DNA of 6,021 bases from Bacteroidales bacterium UBA1204 (GTDB lineage: Bacteria; Bacteroidota; Bacteroidia; Bacteroidales; F082). The position numbers and the translations under genes were made by a program. The stretch is from contig DBXU01000114.1 in NCBI GenBank assembly GCA_002310075.1, positions 14,865 through 20,885 on the forward strand, written 5' to 3'. Under the pieces are notes generated by a model that searched no databases, had not been told where the DNA came from, and worked only from the letters and a program-made list of their open reading frames with translations. This document shows positions 5,737 through 6,021 of this stretch, piece by piece. How positions within the stretch are numbered: the stretch's first letter is position 1; the number at the start of each line of letters is the position of its first letter.

Positions 5737-6021
5737 TTACTCGTAATGTGGCTCGCCGCCGGTCCAAGTGATTTGCTTGGTGAAGGTGGGCGTGTCGGAG
5801 TCTTCGTAATACTCGATGGTAGCGGAGCCATCTTTACTATTGTCGTAGAGGTATACGAGTATCGCGACGAGAACGTTTTGGCGTTGTGCCTCGATGGTGA
5901 AGCCATCTGTATTATTGGTGACGACCCAACCATTGTTTTCCACTCCGGGCAACACATCGCCTGTGACCTTTATCTTAAGGCTCTTACCAAGAGGCACAAT
6001 GGCTGCCAAAACACTGGGTAT
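5737..6021 (-). CDS. C-terminal part of an unrecognised beta-rich protein (5' end outside window)
   Basis: The frame is open from the window edge to TAA at 5739-5737, giving 94 residues. No convincing start lies inside: the only early candidate is a TTG at 6009, and the frame continues upstream of it (IPSVLAAIVPLG...), so this is the end of a longer protein. The sequence alternates hydrophobic and polar residues (SLKIKVTGDV, GFTIEAQRQNVLVAILVYLY, GSATIEYYED, TKQITW), which suggests a beta-sandwich or Ig-like domain as is common at the ends of Bacteroidota envelope proteins. No catalytic motif is visible and I do not recognise the family. It is transcribed in the same direction as the operon but cut off from it by the terminator, so it is probably a separate unit. 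Confidence 0.8.
   Translation of the reverse strand: MPSVLAAIVPLGKSLKIKVTGDVLPGVENNGWVVTNNTDGFTIEAQRQNVLVAILVYLYDNSKDGSATIEYYEDSDTPTFTKQITWTGGEPHYE

Noticed and set aside
5737..6009. TTG at 6009 as a start for a 90-aa protein
   Set aside because: The frame stays open to the window edge with similar beta-strand character, so the gene more likely begins outside the window.

Overview
The window looks like a chromosomal segment of a Bacteroidota bacterium, probably Bacteroidales. The signs are signal peptides ending in the '...AQ' pattern typical of the phylum, start codons preceded by A-rich sequence with little Shine-Dalgarno, a TAnnTTTG-type -7 element upstream of the first operon gene, and a mid-GC composition. 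No RNA gene, CRISPR array, insertion sequence or other mobile element was seen. Every supported gene is on the minus strand, so transcription runs from high to low coordinates.

Layout in transcription order: (1) 6021-5737, the C-terminal end of an unrecognised beta-rich protein, followed by a strong intrinsic terminator (5703-5671). (2) 5670-5558, a short intergenic region with a candidate promoter (5613-5606). (3) 5557-1073, four consecutive genes for exported proteins: a small coiled-coil lipoprotein (211 aa), a 191-aa periplasmic protein, a 277-aa periplasmic protein and an 816-aa leucine-rich-repeat (LRR) protein. Each of the three junctions is a 4-base ATGA overlap, so the four are almost certainly one translationally coupled operon. 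(4) 1059-49, a diacylglycerol-kinase-family lipid kinase starting 13 bases after the LRR gene, probably co-transcribed. (5) 22-1, a possible start of a further gene on the same strand.

The main point of interest is the four-gene exported cassette. None of the four is a named family I recognise with confidence, but by eye they look related to one another. The lipoprotein and the 191-aa protein share an 'ANR-x-I...LF-x-S' segment followed by a K/R-Y-L/F helix. The 277-aa protein contains two copies of a 'WYxEVS ... WxxxNxxY' half. The LRR protein has an N-terminal domain with a similar layout (helix, then 'YLxxI', then beta strands ending in 'SIY'). I infer a set of small NTF2-like or similar alpha+beta domains. 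The LRR protein is built of three successive units, each made of a WWxxLxxxWK helical segment, an array of exact 22-residue SDS22/internalin-like repeats and a terminal 'VxVIY' strand; it ends exactly on a unit boundary.

Taken together, the operon plausibly encodes an envelope-located protein assembly with an LRR protein as the binding scaffold and a lipid kinase made alongside it in the cytoplasm. The assembly and any functional tie to lipid metabolism are inference; only the gene layout, export signals and repeats are read directly from the sequence.
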